Source: Cladorhizidae sp. MBARI D1340-BT2 | Taxonomy: Eukaryota > Porifera > Demospongiae > Poecilosclerida > Cladorhizidae | NCBI GenBank assembly: GCA_028752905.1 | Contig: JAQNBH010000005.1 | Location: 434,001-498,000, forward strand | Direction of reading: 5' to 3' | DNA length: 64,000 nt | Part shown: piece after piece, positions 58,101-63,900 of the stretch | Layout of the letters: each line of letters opens with the position of its first letter | How positions within the stretch are numbered: the first letter of the stretch is position 1 | Notes under the pieces: model-generated | What the model was told of the DNA's origin: nothing | Seen by the model: the letters and a program-made list of their open reading frames with translations, nothing else | Databases searched by the model: none | Position numbers and translations under genes: made by a program

Positions 58101-58914
58101 CACCTCATGTCTACATGTCCTTGTATGGTCTTGTATTGCTCCTACATGTCCTTGTATGGTCTTGTATTGCTCCTCATGTCTATCAAGTGAGCGTTTAGTT
58201 CAGGAAAACCTGCAGAAGAATCAACGACATTTTATATTCTTTTAGCTATTGCGGGAATTTATATGTATGTGCTGCAGTTGAGAAACAGATTTGGCTGCAT
58301 TGAGTCCAGAGACAGAAGCTGCATCATGTGCTCAGCTATACCAAAGAATCCTCGTGGGAGCATCTCTTTCCTAGTGTTCCCAAGTAGGCATAGCAACTGG
58401 GCTGCCCTCCATTAGAAGCTGATCCAGAAGCAGATGGATTGTCTTCGATGAGACAATCCAAAATGACCATGTCCCACGACATATAAAACACTGTCTATAC
58501 TTCTCACACCTGAAGGGGCGTGTCCTAACATTTTATGTTAATTCAGAAGACTTATTGGTGTGTCTGGTAAAGGGTGGCCATTATTTCCTTATTTGTTTGC
58601 GAGTGATGCTAGTGTTAATAGTGTTAACAAACAATTAATTCTGTGTTGTCATGGTGCAGAGTGGGAGGAGCTAATGGAGTTGGTGGTCAAATGTCTGTCT
58701 CTACTCCAAGCAGCTGTTCCCCAGTTGAGGGTAGGTGCAATGCACACACTCACATGCACATATGCATGCACACACCTACATGCACAAAGGCTAGTTTGCA
58801 ATATAATGTTATAATGATACGGAAGCGCTCCCAAACGGCCACCTCAACTGCATCATCGATGCATTTGACTACATATTCAGCAAGAGTACACATTATAGTA
58901 GTTATGGACTATAA
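18889..58914 (+). CDS. TTI2: TELO2-interacting protein 2 (TTI2), 10 exons over 40 kb
   Basis: Joined exons 18889-19180, 27588-27757, 33811-33933, 34156-34203, 34637-34756, 40219-40293, 53441-53506, 55036-55210, 58660-58734 and 58826-58914 form one open frame of 410 codons (406 from the second ATG, 18901). TTI2 is a helical-repeat scaffold that with TELO2 and TTI1 forms the TTT complex, which helps HSP90 mature PIKK kinases such as ATM, ATR and mTOR. Exon order and peptides match the human protein as I remember it (about 508 residues). Examples are SDNWRQRP for KESWKNNP, ADEVFSILITSL for CDEVLRLILTHM, and CWPRM with LVIVKALATL for TWPRV with LVVLLKALLKL. The N-terminus is shorter than human. 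Coding is about 3 percent of the locus; the rest is mostly minisatellite introns. Confidence 0.87.
19277..25587. repeat. 27-bp minisatellite, about 234 copies (6.3 kb), TTI2 intron 1
   Basis: Unit TGCACTGGAAGTGTTGCTGG plus TATACTG (27 bp). Most variation is one A/G switch (TATACTATG or TATACTGTG). Rarer variants are TATAGCGTG, ATACCATG, TACACC (left edge) and a 26-bp form TATACTGTCACTGG. Both strands stay open in several frames for up to about 1,100 codons because the unit is nine codons long. The alternation of 27- and 26-bp units simply switches frames, so none is a gene. Confidence 0.99.
25655..25930. repeat. 57-bp minisatellite, about 5 copies
   Basis: Unit of 57 bp containing GAGAAGCCAGTGTGTGTGGG and GATCCTCCCGCCACATGCA. 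Each copy carries GTGGTGTGAGTGATGAG, including a GTGAGT donor-like hexamer on the + strand of TTI2 intron 1. Confidence 0.95.
26058..27305. repeat. 36-bp minisatellite, about 34 copies
   Basis: Unit of 36 bp: TTAGTGCCCTATAGCTGGAG plus TCTATTAGATGCTATG, with TCTTTTAG and 33-bp (ATGCTG) variants. In TTI2 intron 1; the remaining 280 bp up to exon 2 are single copy with a TG-rich tract near 27520-27570. Confidence 0.98.
27588..27757 (+). CDS. TTI2: TTI2 exon 2
   Basis: Acceptor TTTCCCTTTAG; enters in phase 1 and leaves in phase 0 at CTTAAG|GTAGAT. It reads LLTALCQWHGCKDVEVLESS, then LHSDNWRQRPIQKQSLVWCI and THLK. The alignment to human KESWKNNPAIKHVFSWTL runs through VWC, which favours this donor over the earlier TTG|GTATGG. 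The last 39 nt are the first unit of the adjoining 42-bp array. Confidence 0.85.
27719..31650. repeat. 42-bp minisatellite made from the end of TTI2 exon 2, about 93 copies
   Basis: Unit AGAAGCAGAGTTTGGTATGG plus TGCATCACTCACCTTAAGGT and AG (42 bp). The first unit is the 3' end of exon 2 itself, and every later copy carries the same AAG|GTAGAG donor. On the opposite strand each copy reads AAG|GTGAGT. Main variants: GTATGATGC/GTATGGTGC, GTAGAG/GTGGAG/GTAGAT, CATCACTC/CATGACTC, and three copies with CTTAATTAAGG. It occupies most of TTI2 intron 2. Confidence 0.98.
31651..32040. other. TTI2 intron 2, degenerate ACAGCATAAC-rich stretch
   Basis: Degenerate repeats of ACAGCATAACACAG (about 31730-31880) and three copies of a GATGTCATGTG-type 12-mer (31974-32004). 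No exon recognised. Confidence 0.6.
32041..33195. repeat. Degenerate CCCTATAACC repeat passing into a 26-bp minisatellite
   Basis: 32041-32600 is a degenerate mixture of TAACCCTA-, AGCCCTATAACC- and TCTCCTCTATAACC-like words. 32600-33195 is a regular 26-bp unit (CCCTATAACCCTGGTCCTAG plus TTATAG), about 22 copies with a CCCTGG/CCCAGG switch. The degenerate left part may be the ancestral, older end of the same array. 33196-33370 continues degenerate CTAGCCCT words. Confidence 0.9.
33370..33715. repeat. 51-bp GT-rich minisatellite, about 7 copies
   Basis: Unit of 51 bp: GTGACCCTGGGGTTGTCCCT plus GGTGGAGCTGTGGTAGTG and GTGTGCAC. It ends about 95 bp before TTI2 exon 3. Confidence 0.95.
33811..33933 (+). 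CDS. TTI2: TTI2 exon 3
   Basis: Acceptor TGTGATGGTGCAG, donor ACT|GTATGA, 41 codons, phase 0 on both sides. Reads LLGYLLPPVLWMLDDHSDYH then RSLALSLISHIIDQT. This corresponds to the human segment with LERVLPASLVISDDYQ and the following HCLHHIV helix. Confidence 0.88.
33953..34127. repeat. (TG)n-rich tract, TTI2 intron 3
   Basis: Imperfect TGTGTGCA/TGTATA microsatellite filling most of this 222-bp intron. Confidence 0.9.
34156..34203 (+). CDS. TTI2: TTI2 exon 4
   Basis: 48 nt between TTTTTGCTATGCAG and CAG|GTACAG, reading DSSELRWQGRAELFYQ in phase 0. It matches the human ADLLQYNRAQVLYHAI segment. Confidence 0.88.
34235..34636. repeat. Intron 4 repeats copied from the exon 5 acceptor region
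   Basis: Seven imperfect copies of CAGGCTCTGTGGCCCGTGCT followed by ATATA, spaced 22-78 bp apart (starts near 34241, 34263, 34341, 34388, 34452, 34517, 34585). Five carry a TTGCCAG or TTGCTAG acceptor at the same position as the real exon 5 acceptor TTGCTAG|GCGCTGCGGCC. Spacer words CATCACCTCAGTGTCTGTG recur between them. Confidence 0.92.
34637..34756 (+). CDS. TTI2: TTI2 exon 5
   Basis: Acceptor GTGTTGCTAG, donor ACACG|GTGAGA, 40 codons, phase 0. Reads ALRPLLYVGSVQVIGSLHSC then MLRLLPVLDY. Matches the human NHLYTPEHHLIQAVLLCLLD stretch in pattern. Confidence 0.88.
34757..35006. other. Start of TTI2 intron 5, single copy
   Basis: Contains short GGGGAGGTCA repeats near 34800-34845. No exon recognised. 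Confidence 0.6.
35007..40085. repeat. 19-bp minisatellite, about 267 copies (5.1 kb), TTI2 intron 5
   Basis: Unit CATCTCTCAGTGGCTAGGA or ...GGT (19 bp), extremely homogeneous. The dominant variation is the A/T switch before CATC (GGACATC or GGTCATC); GGGCATC and AGTGACTAGG are rarer. Each unit holds TCTCTCAG, an acceptor-like word on the sense strand. Long-range order repeats, for example similar A/T strings around 37500 and 38700. Confidence 0.99.
40139..40212. repeat. (CA)n microsatellite next to TTI2 exon 6
   Basis: CA-rich tract with TACT and CTCA interruptions, ending seven bases before the exon 6 acceptor. Confidence 0.9.
40219..40293 (+). CDS. TTI2: TTI2 exon 6
   Basis: Acceptor ATGTGGCAG, donor AGG|GTAGGT, 25 codons, phase 0: ASKADEVFSILITSLAKESK then LSLQR. 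Strong match to human CDEVLRLILTHMEPEHRLLL. Confidence 0.9.
40294..40635. other. TTI2 intron 6, unassigned AT-rich part
   Basis: Single-copy sequence; no exon, repeat or RNA gene recognised. Confidence 0.5.
40640..40945. repeat. 31-bp minisatellite, about 10 copies
   Basis: Unit GAAGAGGTGTCCTGTGCAGC plus CTCACACAGCA (31 bp), with GTGTAGCC and CACCGC variants. Because 31 is not a multiple of three all three frames cycle. Confidence 0.97.
41190..41578. mobile_element. Possible MITE with imperfect terminal inverted repeats
   Basis: CCACACTGCAC at 41192-41202 is inverted as GTGCAGTGTGG at 41566-41576. The adjoining inner sequences, GTGTATTAATACAC on the left and CACATTAATGTG on the right, are also related and each palindromic. 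The 390-bp interior has no coding capacity. A second inverted GGCCACACTG lies at 41234-41243. No target-site duplication was identified. Confidence 0.4.
41579..43735. repeat. 32-bp minisatellite with length variants, about 70 copies
   Basis: Unit GGGACTTTATAGGGCTATGT plus ATGTAGAGCACA (32 bp). Shorter units of 31, 30 and 26 bp (GAGCACTTTATAGG, GAGCACTGGACTTT, GAGCACATGACTTT) recur in the same order. A block of roughly 300 bp is repeated several times, indicating higher-order duplication. Confidence 0.98.
43808..43918. repeat. Three-copy repeat with hairpin-like core
   Basis: Three copies of GCTTTAACCCTCTGCATGCT followed by GGAGGGAGCAC, two separated by an extra 15-bp insert. CCCTC and GAGGG flank the GCATGC palindrome, giving each unit stem-loop potential. 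Confidence 0.85.
44035..45130. repeat. 64-bp minisatellite, 17 copies
   Basis: Unit of 64 bp containing AGCTACAGCTGTAGCTAGGG, CAGCAGTATAAGTCTAGG and CTTGTAATTAATAGTAGACA. Deletion variants lack CAGCTA or similar blocks. CTACAGCTGTAG is a perfect 12-bp palindrome, present only in units with the full CAGCTACAG form. Confidence 0.97.
45344..45450. repeat. 34-bp tandem repeat, 3 copies
   Basis: Three near-identical copies of CAACATCTCTATATCAGTAT plus ACTTGTATACAAGG, a young small array in TTI2 intron 6. Each carries the GTATACTTGTATAC inverted word. Confidence 0.95.
45451..45754. other. Downstream flank of the relic gene, with AATAAA on the - strand
   Basis: Non-coding. A polyadenylation signal for the - strand relic gene lies at 45605-45610 (TTTATT on +). 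The word ATAAATGTTGGCATTGAT (near 45470) recurs with changes near 45684 (GGCACTGATGAAC), a spaced direct repeat that could reflect an element boundary. Confidence 0.45.
45755..46407 (-). pseudogene. C-terminal part of the relic gene
   Basis: Two adjacent reading frames meet at 46040. The upstream one reads GCDTTSRLYGSGKG and then GENALLCLYSGKPGEGLNSL. The downstream one reads SVQTDSPPAPQELLGVIRC and a cysteine-rich end finishing DDDDEDELSN before the stop at 45755. A 21-bp in-frame duplication (45885-45927) doubles the KTDCSSL heptad in the CXC-like part. Confidence 0.7.
46408..46548 (+). pseudogene. Inverted internal segment of the relic gene
   Basis: While both flanks read on the - strand, this segment reads on + as VLLIYHANLNAHDLFFKPEP then CVWNIKAVK, an in-frame TAG, and QLGPSVC. 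In the family these residues belong between the DTDLL-type part and GCDTTSR, so the piece has been flipped in place. Short CACACAG and CAGTGTGTG words at the two borders are inverted relative to each other. Confidence 0.75.
47140..50270. repeat. 24-bp minisatellite grown inside the relic coding sequence, about 130 copies
   Basis: Unit CACTGCTCTGCCATCAATCTG plus three bases (24 bp), with CTCCACC, CTCCTCC, CTCTGCC and CTTCACT variants. On the - strand it reads as the eight-residue repeat VQIDGRA(V). It starts after TSAKSSVQIDGRAVQIDG and ends in GTVKIDPQLLFQRL, so the seed was the relic's own VQID codons. Several one-base changes (e.g. near 47625, 49150, 49555) break the frame, so it is not one continuous protein. 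Confidence 0.98.
50275..50990 (-). pseudogene. Middle part of the relic gene
   Basis: Three - strand pieces in different frames: NWALHLEAISEMLPLMAASG (ending near 50800), then YQRFGEGFHVVRQSDRLWAG and DLVIEQVLMRSMKTSGGLTR (to 50488), then SRLGVHAHPSVNVDKAKDIG leading into the 24-bp array. Frame changes near 50800 and between 50488 and 50415 indicate decay. Confidence 0.7.
51040..52160. repeat. 37-bp minisatellite within the relic gene, about 31 copies
   Basis: Unit CCCTCCATCATTGCAAGCCT plus TCTCTGCAGACACTGAG (37 bp) with a recurring 23-bp short form (TTCTCTGAGCCCTCC). It lies between the N-terminal and middle fragments of the relic gene. The - strand leads into it as MDEVSALFTVDGGLSVC. 37 is not a multiple of three, so it destroys the frame. 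Confidence 0.98.
52180..52560 (-). pseudogene. N-terminal fragment of the relic gene
   Basis: DDIHTSPGEVVHQDCHKKYT and NPQQIVKALKE read in one frame (about 52558-52450). A frameshift near 52450 leads to YDRDCLFCGRSAH and SVPVFPVRTIEFKDTILKSL (to 52180). The paired cysteines and HQDC suggest a zinc-binding N-terminus. Confidence 0.65.
52761..53440. other. TTI2 intron 6, unassigned 3' part
   Basis: Single-copy AT-rich sequence ending in a good acceptor tract before exon 7. No further exon or element recognised. Confidence 0.5.
53441..53506 (+). CDS. TTI2: TTI2 exon 7
   Basis: Acceptor CTCTGTGTGTAG, donor AAA|GTAAGT, 22 codons, phase 0: AYTAQVKHYLKYLGIRACTH then IK. Matches the human NRLGILTVRHLKRLE segment around LGI. 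Confidence 0.85.
53530..54960. repeat. Irregular GTTGTTG/TGTCACTAGT repeat, TTI2 intron 7
   Basis: Mixed array of GTTGTTGTTG runs joined by TGTCACTAGT, TGATGTGTTGCTAAGT and related words, with units of about 15-25 bp and no single period. The trinucleotide part probably slips independently. Confidence 0.95.
54968..55013 (+). repeat. Nearby copy of the TTI2 exon 8 start
   Basis: TATTATGCAATATGTGCTTC and the following CACTGTTGCTGTTATTG almost match the real exon 8 border TATTATGCAGGATGTGCTTC about 55 bp downstream. In the copy the acceptor AG is AA, so it cannot serve as a splice site. Confidence 0.9.
55036..55210 (+). CDS. TTI2: TTI2 exon 8
   Basis: Acceptor GTATTATGCAG, donor AGAG|GTACAT, 58 codons plus one base (phase 1 out). 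Reads DVLPLLLSLLLYPDPDQEKL, then LALEGVAVLISSCWPRMALH and QLVIVKALATLMAESRG. The best-conserved TTI2 exon: human has HTWPRVSCRLVVLLKALLKL here. Confidence 0.92.
55282..56571. repeat. 30-bp minisatellite, exactly 43 copies without indels, TTI2 intron 8
   Basis: Unit TATTCTTCCAAGCTGTGCAC plus TCCTCTCTCC. The array is 1,290 bp, exactly 43 x 30, with no length change. Almost all variation is confined to the word GTGC, GTGT, GTGG or GAGC. Long frames on both strands are translations of the ten-codon unit. Confidence 0.99.
56680..58185. repeat. 38/39-bp minisatellite, about 39 copies, TTI2 intron 8
   Basis: Unit CATGTCTACATGTCCTTGTA plus TGGTCTTGTATTGCTCCT; the extra A in CTCCTACATG makes 39-bp units, which partly alternate with 38-bp CTCCTCATG units. 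Long + strand frames switch at these changes and are not genes. Confidence 0.98.
58186..58659. other. TTI2 intron 8, single-copy end with a perfect hairpin
   Basis: No exon recognised. TGGATTGTCT at 58435-58444 pairs perfectly with AGACAATCCA at 58451-58460 across a six-base loop. Confidence 0.5.
58660..58734 (+). CDS. TTI2: TTI2 exon 9
   Basis: Acceptor GTCATGGTGCAG; enters in phase 1 as exon 8 requires, reading EWEELMELVVKCLSLLQAAV then PQLRV. Two donors overlap: AGG|GTAGGT at 58731 (stronger) and GTAG|GTGCAA at 58735. The second is used here because it keeps the last exon in a sensible frame. Confidence 0.8.
58826..58914 (+). CDS. TTI2: TTI2 exon 10 (last)
   Basis: After a possible acceptor ATACGGAAG (weak pyrimidine tract) it reads ALPNGHLNCIIDAFDYIFSK then STHYSSYGL and TAA at 58912-58914. 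It resembles the human end AKIPQSCEDRKVVNYIRKVQ in position and pattern. The acceptor is poor, so the exact border is uncertain. Confidence 0.6.
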
Positions 58915-58924
58915 GTTAGTCTGC

Positions 58925-59990
58925 ATGTATAGCTATGCAGCATTGCTAACACTGCACCAGCTAGTAAGCTACTGTAAACTCTGGTTGTGTAGTGCACTGT
59001 GCAGCATTGCTGGCACACAGCTGCACCAGCTAGTAAGCTACTGTAAACTCTGGTTGTGTAGTGCACTGTGCAGCATTGCTGGCACACAGCTGCACCAGCT
59101 AGTAAGCTACTGTAAACTCTGGTTGTGTAGTGCACTATGTAGCATTGCTGCTGCACCAGCTAGTAAGCTACTGTAAACTCTGGTTGTGTAGTGCACTATG
59201 TAGCATTGCTGGCACCAGCTATACAGTAAACTCTGGTTGTGTAGTGCACTATGTAGCATTGCTGGCACCAGCTAGTAAGCTACAGTAAACTCTGGTTGTG
59301 TAGTGCACTATGTAGCATTGCTGGCACACAGCTGCACCAGCTAGTAAGCTACTGTAAACTCTGGTTGTGTGGTGCACTATGTAGCATTGCTGACACACAG
59401 CTGCACCAGCTAGTAAGCTACTGTAAACTCTGGTTGTGTAGTGCACTATGTAGCATTGCTGGCACCAGCTAGTAAGCTACAGTAAACTCTGGTTGTGTAG
59501 TGCACTATGTAGCATTGCTGGCACACAGCTGCACCAGCTAGTAAGCTACTGTAAACTCTGGTTGTGTAGTGCACTATGTAGCATTGCTGCTGCACCAGCT
59601 AGTAAGCTACTGTAAACTCTGGTTGTGTAGTGCACTATGCAGCATTGCTGGCACACAGCTGCACCAGCTAGTAAGCTACTGTAAACTCTGGTTGTGTAGT
59701 GCACTATGTAGCATTGCTGGCACACAGCTGCACCAGCTAGTAAGCTACTGTAAACTCTGGTTGTGTAGTGCACTATGTAGCATTGCTGGCACACAGCTGC
59801 ACCAGCTAGTAAGCTACTGTAAACTCTGGTTGTGTAGTGCACTATGCAGCATTGCTGGCACACAGCTGCACCAGCTAGTAAGCTACAGTAAACTCTGGTT
59901 GTGTAGTGCACTATGTAGCATTGCTGGCACACAGCTGCACCAGCTAGTAAGCTACTGTAAACTCTGGTTGTGTAGTGCACTATGTAAGAA
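58925..59990. repeat. 69-bp minisatellite just after the TTI2 stop codon, about 16 copies
   Basis: Unit of 69 bp with CACCAGCTAGTAAGCTACTG, TAAACTCTGGTTGTGTAGTG and CACTATGTAGCATTGCTGG; some copies lack ACACAGCTGC. It begins within about 15 bp of the TTI2 stop codon, so it probably lies in the 3' UTR. I saw no AATAAA on the + strand between the stop and 60,960. Confidence 0.97.
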
Positions 59991-60089
59991 AACAGGCACT
60001 TACACAGAATAGGTGTGTACTAAACACTATTCCTAAATAACGCACTCTTACAGAAAAACTAACGGAATACATTCCATTATTTTTCGGGC

Positions 60090-60400
60090 AGAGAATTAAG
60101 GAGCTAATTTCTTGAACTAGTTGAAGGAGCTAATTTCTTGAACTAGTTGAAAGAGCTAATTTCGTGAACTAGTGAAGGAGCTAATTTCGTGAACTAGTTG
60201 AAGGGGCTAACTTCGTGAACTAGTTGAAAGAGCTAATTTCGTGAACTAGTTGAAAGAGCTAATTTCTTTAACTAGTTGAAGGGGCTAATTTTGTTAACTA
60301 GTGAAGGAACTAATTTCTTGAACTAGTTGAAAGAGCTAATTTCTTGAACTAGTGAAGGAGCTAATTTCTTGAACTAGTTGAAGGGGCTAATTTCTTGAAT
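60090..60400. repeat. 26-bp minisatellite, about 11-12 copies
   Basis: Unit CTAGTTGAAGGAGCTAATTT plus CTTGAA (26 bp; 25 in CTAGTGAAGG copies), with TTCGTGAAC variants. Confidence 0.95.
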
Positions 60401-60964
60401 CGTGCTAAGTGAGACCAGTCTCTCGGCAGTTAACAAAAGAGCAAGTCTCTCGAGGAAGGAGCTAGTGATGGCATCTCAAGCATACTTAGTGTTTTACTTG
60501 ACTTCTCAGAGCATCCTTTATATCGAAAAGCAAAGATGAGAACAGTTCTTGCAACAGGCTTGCTATTGGCGTCCTTCACACGCAGAAGCACAACCATTGT
60601 ATCTGTCAGAAAGGTTTTTGAACTTCATAGGCCTTAGGGGAGTTCCCTGCACTACTAGAAGACTGGGTAAAGGGTTACAAGTTCCCTGCACTACTAGAAG
60701 ACTGGGTAAAGGGTTGGAAGTTCCCTGCACTACTAGAAGATTGGGTAAAGGACTGAAAAACTAATAATAGACGTGTTCATACAGTCAAACTCTTGCTTCA
60801 GTTTTTTATTGAAATACATTGCCTAGGAGGTGGAGCTAATACGCATGCACATAACCGGTATTTTTTCAACAACATGGAGACCAGCACTACAGCGACCGAG
60901 CACGCCCAACAAGGATGGTTTGAAACGACCACATAATGGACACCTAGCTCACCGAGTGCTATAG
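60401..60964. other. Region downstream of TTI2 with a 39-bp triplicate and a possible gene start
   Basis: 60638-60758 holds three copies of a 39-bp unit beginning GTTCCCTGCACTACTAGAAG. Downstream, ATG at 60874 opens a 20-codon frame METSTTATEHAQQGWFETTT ending at TAA 60934. It could be part of a first exon of a gene lying beyond the next array, but no donor or further exon was seen. Confidence 0.4.
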
Positions 60965-63900
60965 TCGGACCTGATGCTACCCAAGTGCTGTAGTCAGACC
61001 TGGTTGCTACCTAAGTGCTGTAATCAGACCTGGTTGCTCCCCAAGTGCTATAGTCAGACCTGGTTGCTACCCAAGTGCTGTAGTCAGACCTGGTTGCTAC
61101 CCAAGTGCTGTAGTCAGACCTGGTTGCTACCCAAGTGCTGTAGTCAGACCTGGTTGCTACCCAAGTGCTGTAGGCAGACCTGGTTGCTACCCAAGTGCTA
61201 TAGTCAGACCTGGTCGCTACCCAAGAGCTGTAGTCAGACCTGGTTGCAGACCTGGTTGCAGACCTGGTTGCTACCTAAGTGCTGTAGTCAGACCTGGTTG
61301 CTACCCAAGTGCTGTAGTCAGACCTGGTTGCTACCCAAGTGCTGTAGTCAGACCTGGTTGCTACCCAAGTGCTGTAGGCAGACCTGGTTGCTACCCAAGT
61401 GCTATAGTCAGACCTGGTCGCTACCCAAGAGCTGTAGTCAGACCTGGTTGCAGACCTGGTTGCAGACCTGGTTGCTACCTAAGTGCTGTAGTCAGACCTG
61501 GTTGCTACCCAAGTGCTATAGTCAGACCTGGTTGCTACCCAAGTGCTGTAGTCAGACCTGGTTGCTACCCAAGTGCTGTAGTCAGACCTGGTTGCTACCC
61601 AAGTGCTGTAGGCAGACCTGGTTGCTACCCAAGTGCTATAGTCAGACCTGGTCGCTACCCAAGAGCTGTAGTCAGACCTGGTTGCAGACCTGGTTGCAGA
61701 CCTGGTTGCTACCTAAGTGCTGTAGTCAGACCTGGTTGCTACCCAAGTGCTATAGTCAGACCTGGTTGCTACCCAAGTGCTGTAGTCAGACCTGGTTGCT
61801 ACCCAAGTGCTGTAGTCAGACCTGGTTGCTACCCAAGTGCTGTAGTCAGACCTGGTTGCTACCCAAGTGCTGTAGTCAGACCTGGTTGCTCCCCAAGTGC
61901 TATAGTCAGACCTGGTTGCTACCCAAGTGCTGTAGTCAGACCTGGTGTTACCCAAGTGCTGTAGTCAGACCTGGTTGCTCCCCAAGTGCTATAGTCAGAC
62001 CTGGTTGCTACCCAAGTGCTGTAGTCAGACCTGGTTGCTACCCAAGTGCTGTAGTCAGACCTGGTTGCTACCCAAGTGCTGTAGTCAGACCTGGTTGCTA
62101 CCCAAGTGCTGTAGGCAGACCTGGTTGCTACCCAAGTGCTATAGTCAGACCTGGTCGCTACCCAAGAGCTGTAGTCAGACCTGGTTGCAGACCTGGTTGC
62201 AGACCTGGTTGCTACCTAAGTGCTGTAGTCAGACCTGGTTGCTACCCAAGTGCTGTAGTCAGACCTGGTTGCTACCCAAGTGCTGTAGTCAGACCTGGTT
62301 GCTACCCAAGTGCTGTAGTCAGACCTGGTTGCTACCCAAGTGCTGTAGTCAGACCTGGTTGCTACCCAAGTGCTATAGTCAGACCTGGTTGCTACCCAAG
62401 TGCTGTAGTCAGACCTGGTTGCTACCCAAGTGCTGTAGTCAGACCTGGTGTTACCCAAGTGCTGTAGTCAGACCTGGTTGCTCCCCAAGTGCTATAGTCA
62501 GACCTGGTTGCTACCCAAGTGCTGTAGTCAGACCTGGTTGCTACCCAAGTGCTGTAGTCAGACCTGGTTGCTACCCAAGTGCTGTAGTCAGACCTGGTTG
62601 CTACCCAAGTGCTGTAGGCAGACCTGGTTGCTACCCAAGTGCTATAGTCAGACCTGGTCGCTACCCAAGAGCTGTAGTCAGACCTGGTTGCAGACCTGGT
62701 TGCAGACCTGGTTGCTACCTAAGTGCTGTAGTCAGACCTGGTTGCTACCCAAGTGCTGTAGTCAGACCTGGTTGCTACCCAAGTGCTGTAGTCAGACCTG
62801 GTTGCTACCCAAGTGCTGTAGGCAGACCTGGTTGCTACCCAAGTGCTATAGTCAGACCTGGTCGCTACCCAAGAGCTGTAGTCAGACCTGGTTGCAGACC
62901 TGGTTGCAGACCTGGTTGCTACCTAAGTGCTGTAGTCAGACCTGGTTGCTACCCAAGTGCTATAGTCAGACCTGGTTGCTACCCAAGTGCTGTAGTCAGA
63001 CCTGGTTGCTACCCAAGTGCTGTAGTCAGACCTGGTTGCTACCCAAGTGCTGTAGTCAGACCTGGTTGCTACCCAAGTGCTGTAGTCAGACCTGGTTGCT
63101 CCCCAAGTGCTATAGTCAGACCTGGTTGCTACCCAAGTGCTGTAGTCAGACCTGGTGTTACCCAAGTGCTGTAGTCAGACCTGGTTGCTCCCCAAGTGCT
63201 GCAGTCAGACCTGGTTGCTACCCAAGTGCTGTAGTCAGACCTGGTTGCTACCCAAGTGCTGTAGTCAGACCTGGTTGCTACCCAAGTGCTGTAGTCAGAC
63301 CTGGTTGCTACCCAAGTGCTGTAGTCAGACCTGGTTGCTCCCCAAGTGCTGTAGTCAGACCTGGTTGCTACCCAAGTGCTGTAGTCAGACCTGGTTGCTC
63401 CCCAAGTGCTATAGTCAGACCTGGTTGCTACCTAAGTGCTGTAGTCAGACCTGGTGTTACCCAAGTGCTGCAGTCAGACCTGGTTGCTACCCAAGTGCTG
63501 TAGTCAGACCTGGTTGCTACCCAAGTGCTGTAGTCAGACCTGGTTGCTCCCCAAGTGCTGCAGTCAGACCTGGTTGCTACCCAAGTGCTGTAGTCAGACC
63601 TGGTTGCTACCCAAGTGCTGTAGTCAGACCTGATTGCTACCCAAGTGCTGCAGTCAGACCTGGTTGCTACCCAAGTGCTGTAGTCAGACCTGGTTGCTCC
63701 CCAAGTGCTGTAGTCAGACCTGGTTGCTACCCAAGTGCTATAGTCAGACCTGGTTGCTACCCAAGTGCTATAGTCAGACCTGGTTGCTACCCAAGTGCTG
63801 TAGTCAGACCTGGTTGCTACCCAAGTGCTGTAGTCAGACCTGGTTGCTACCCAAGTGCTGTAGTCAGACCTGGTTGCTACCCAAGTGCTGTAGTCAGACC

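Noticed and set aside
55166..58245. Long frames in the 30-bp and 38/39-bp arrays
   Set aside because: Repeat translations inside TTI2 intron 8; no conserved residues and several frames are open at once.
60974..63503. Frames of 350-500 codons in the terminal 30-bp array
   Set aside because: Ten-codon unit read in multiple overlapping frames; no start context or partner exon.
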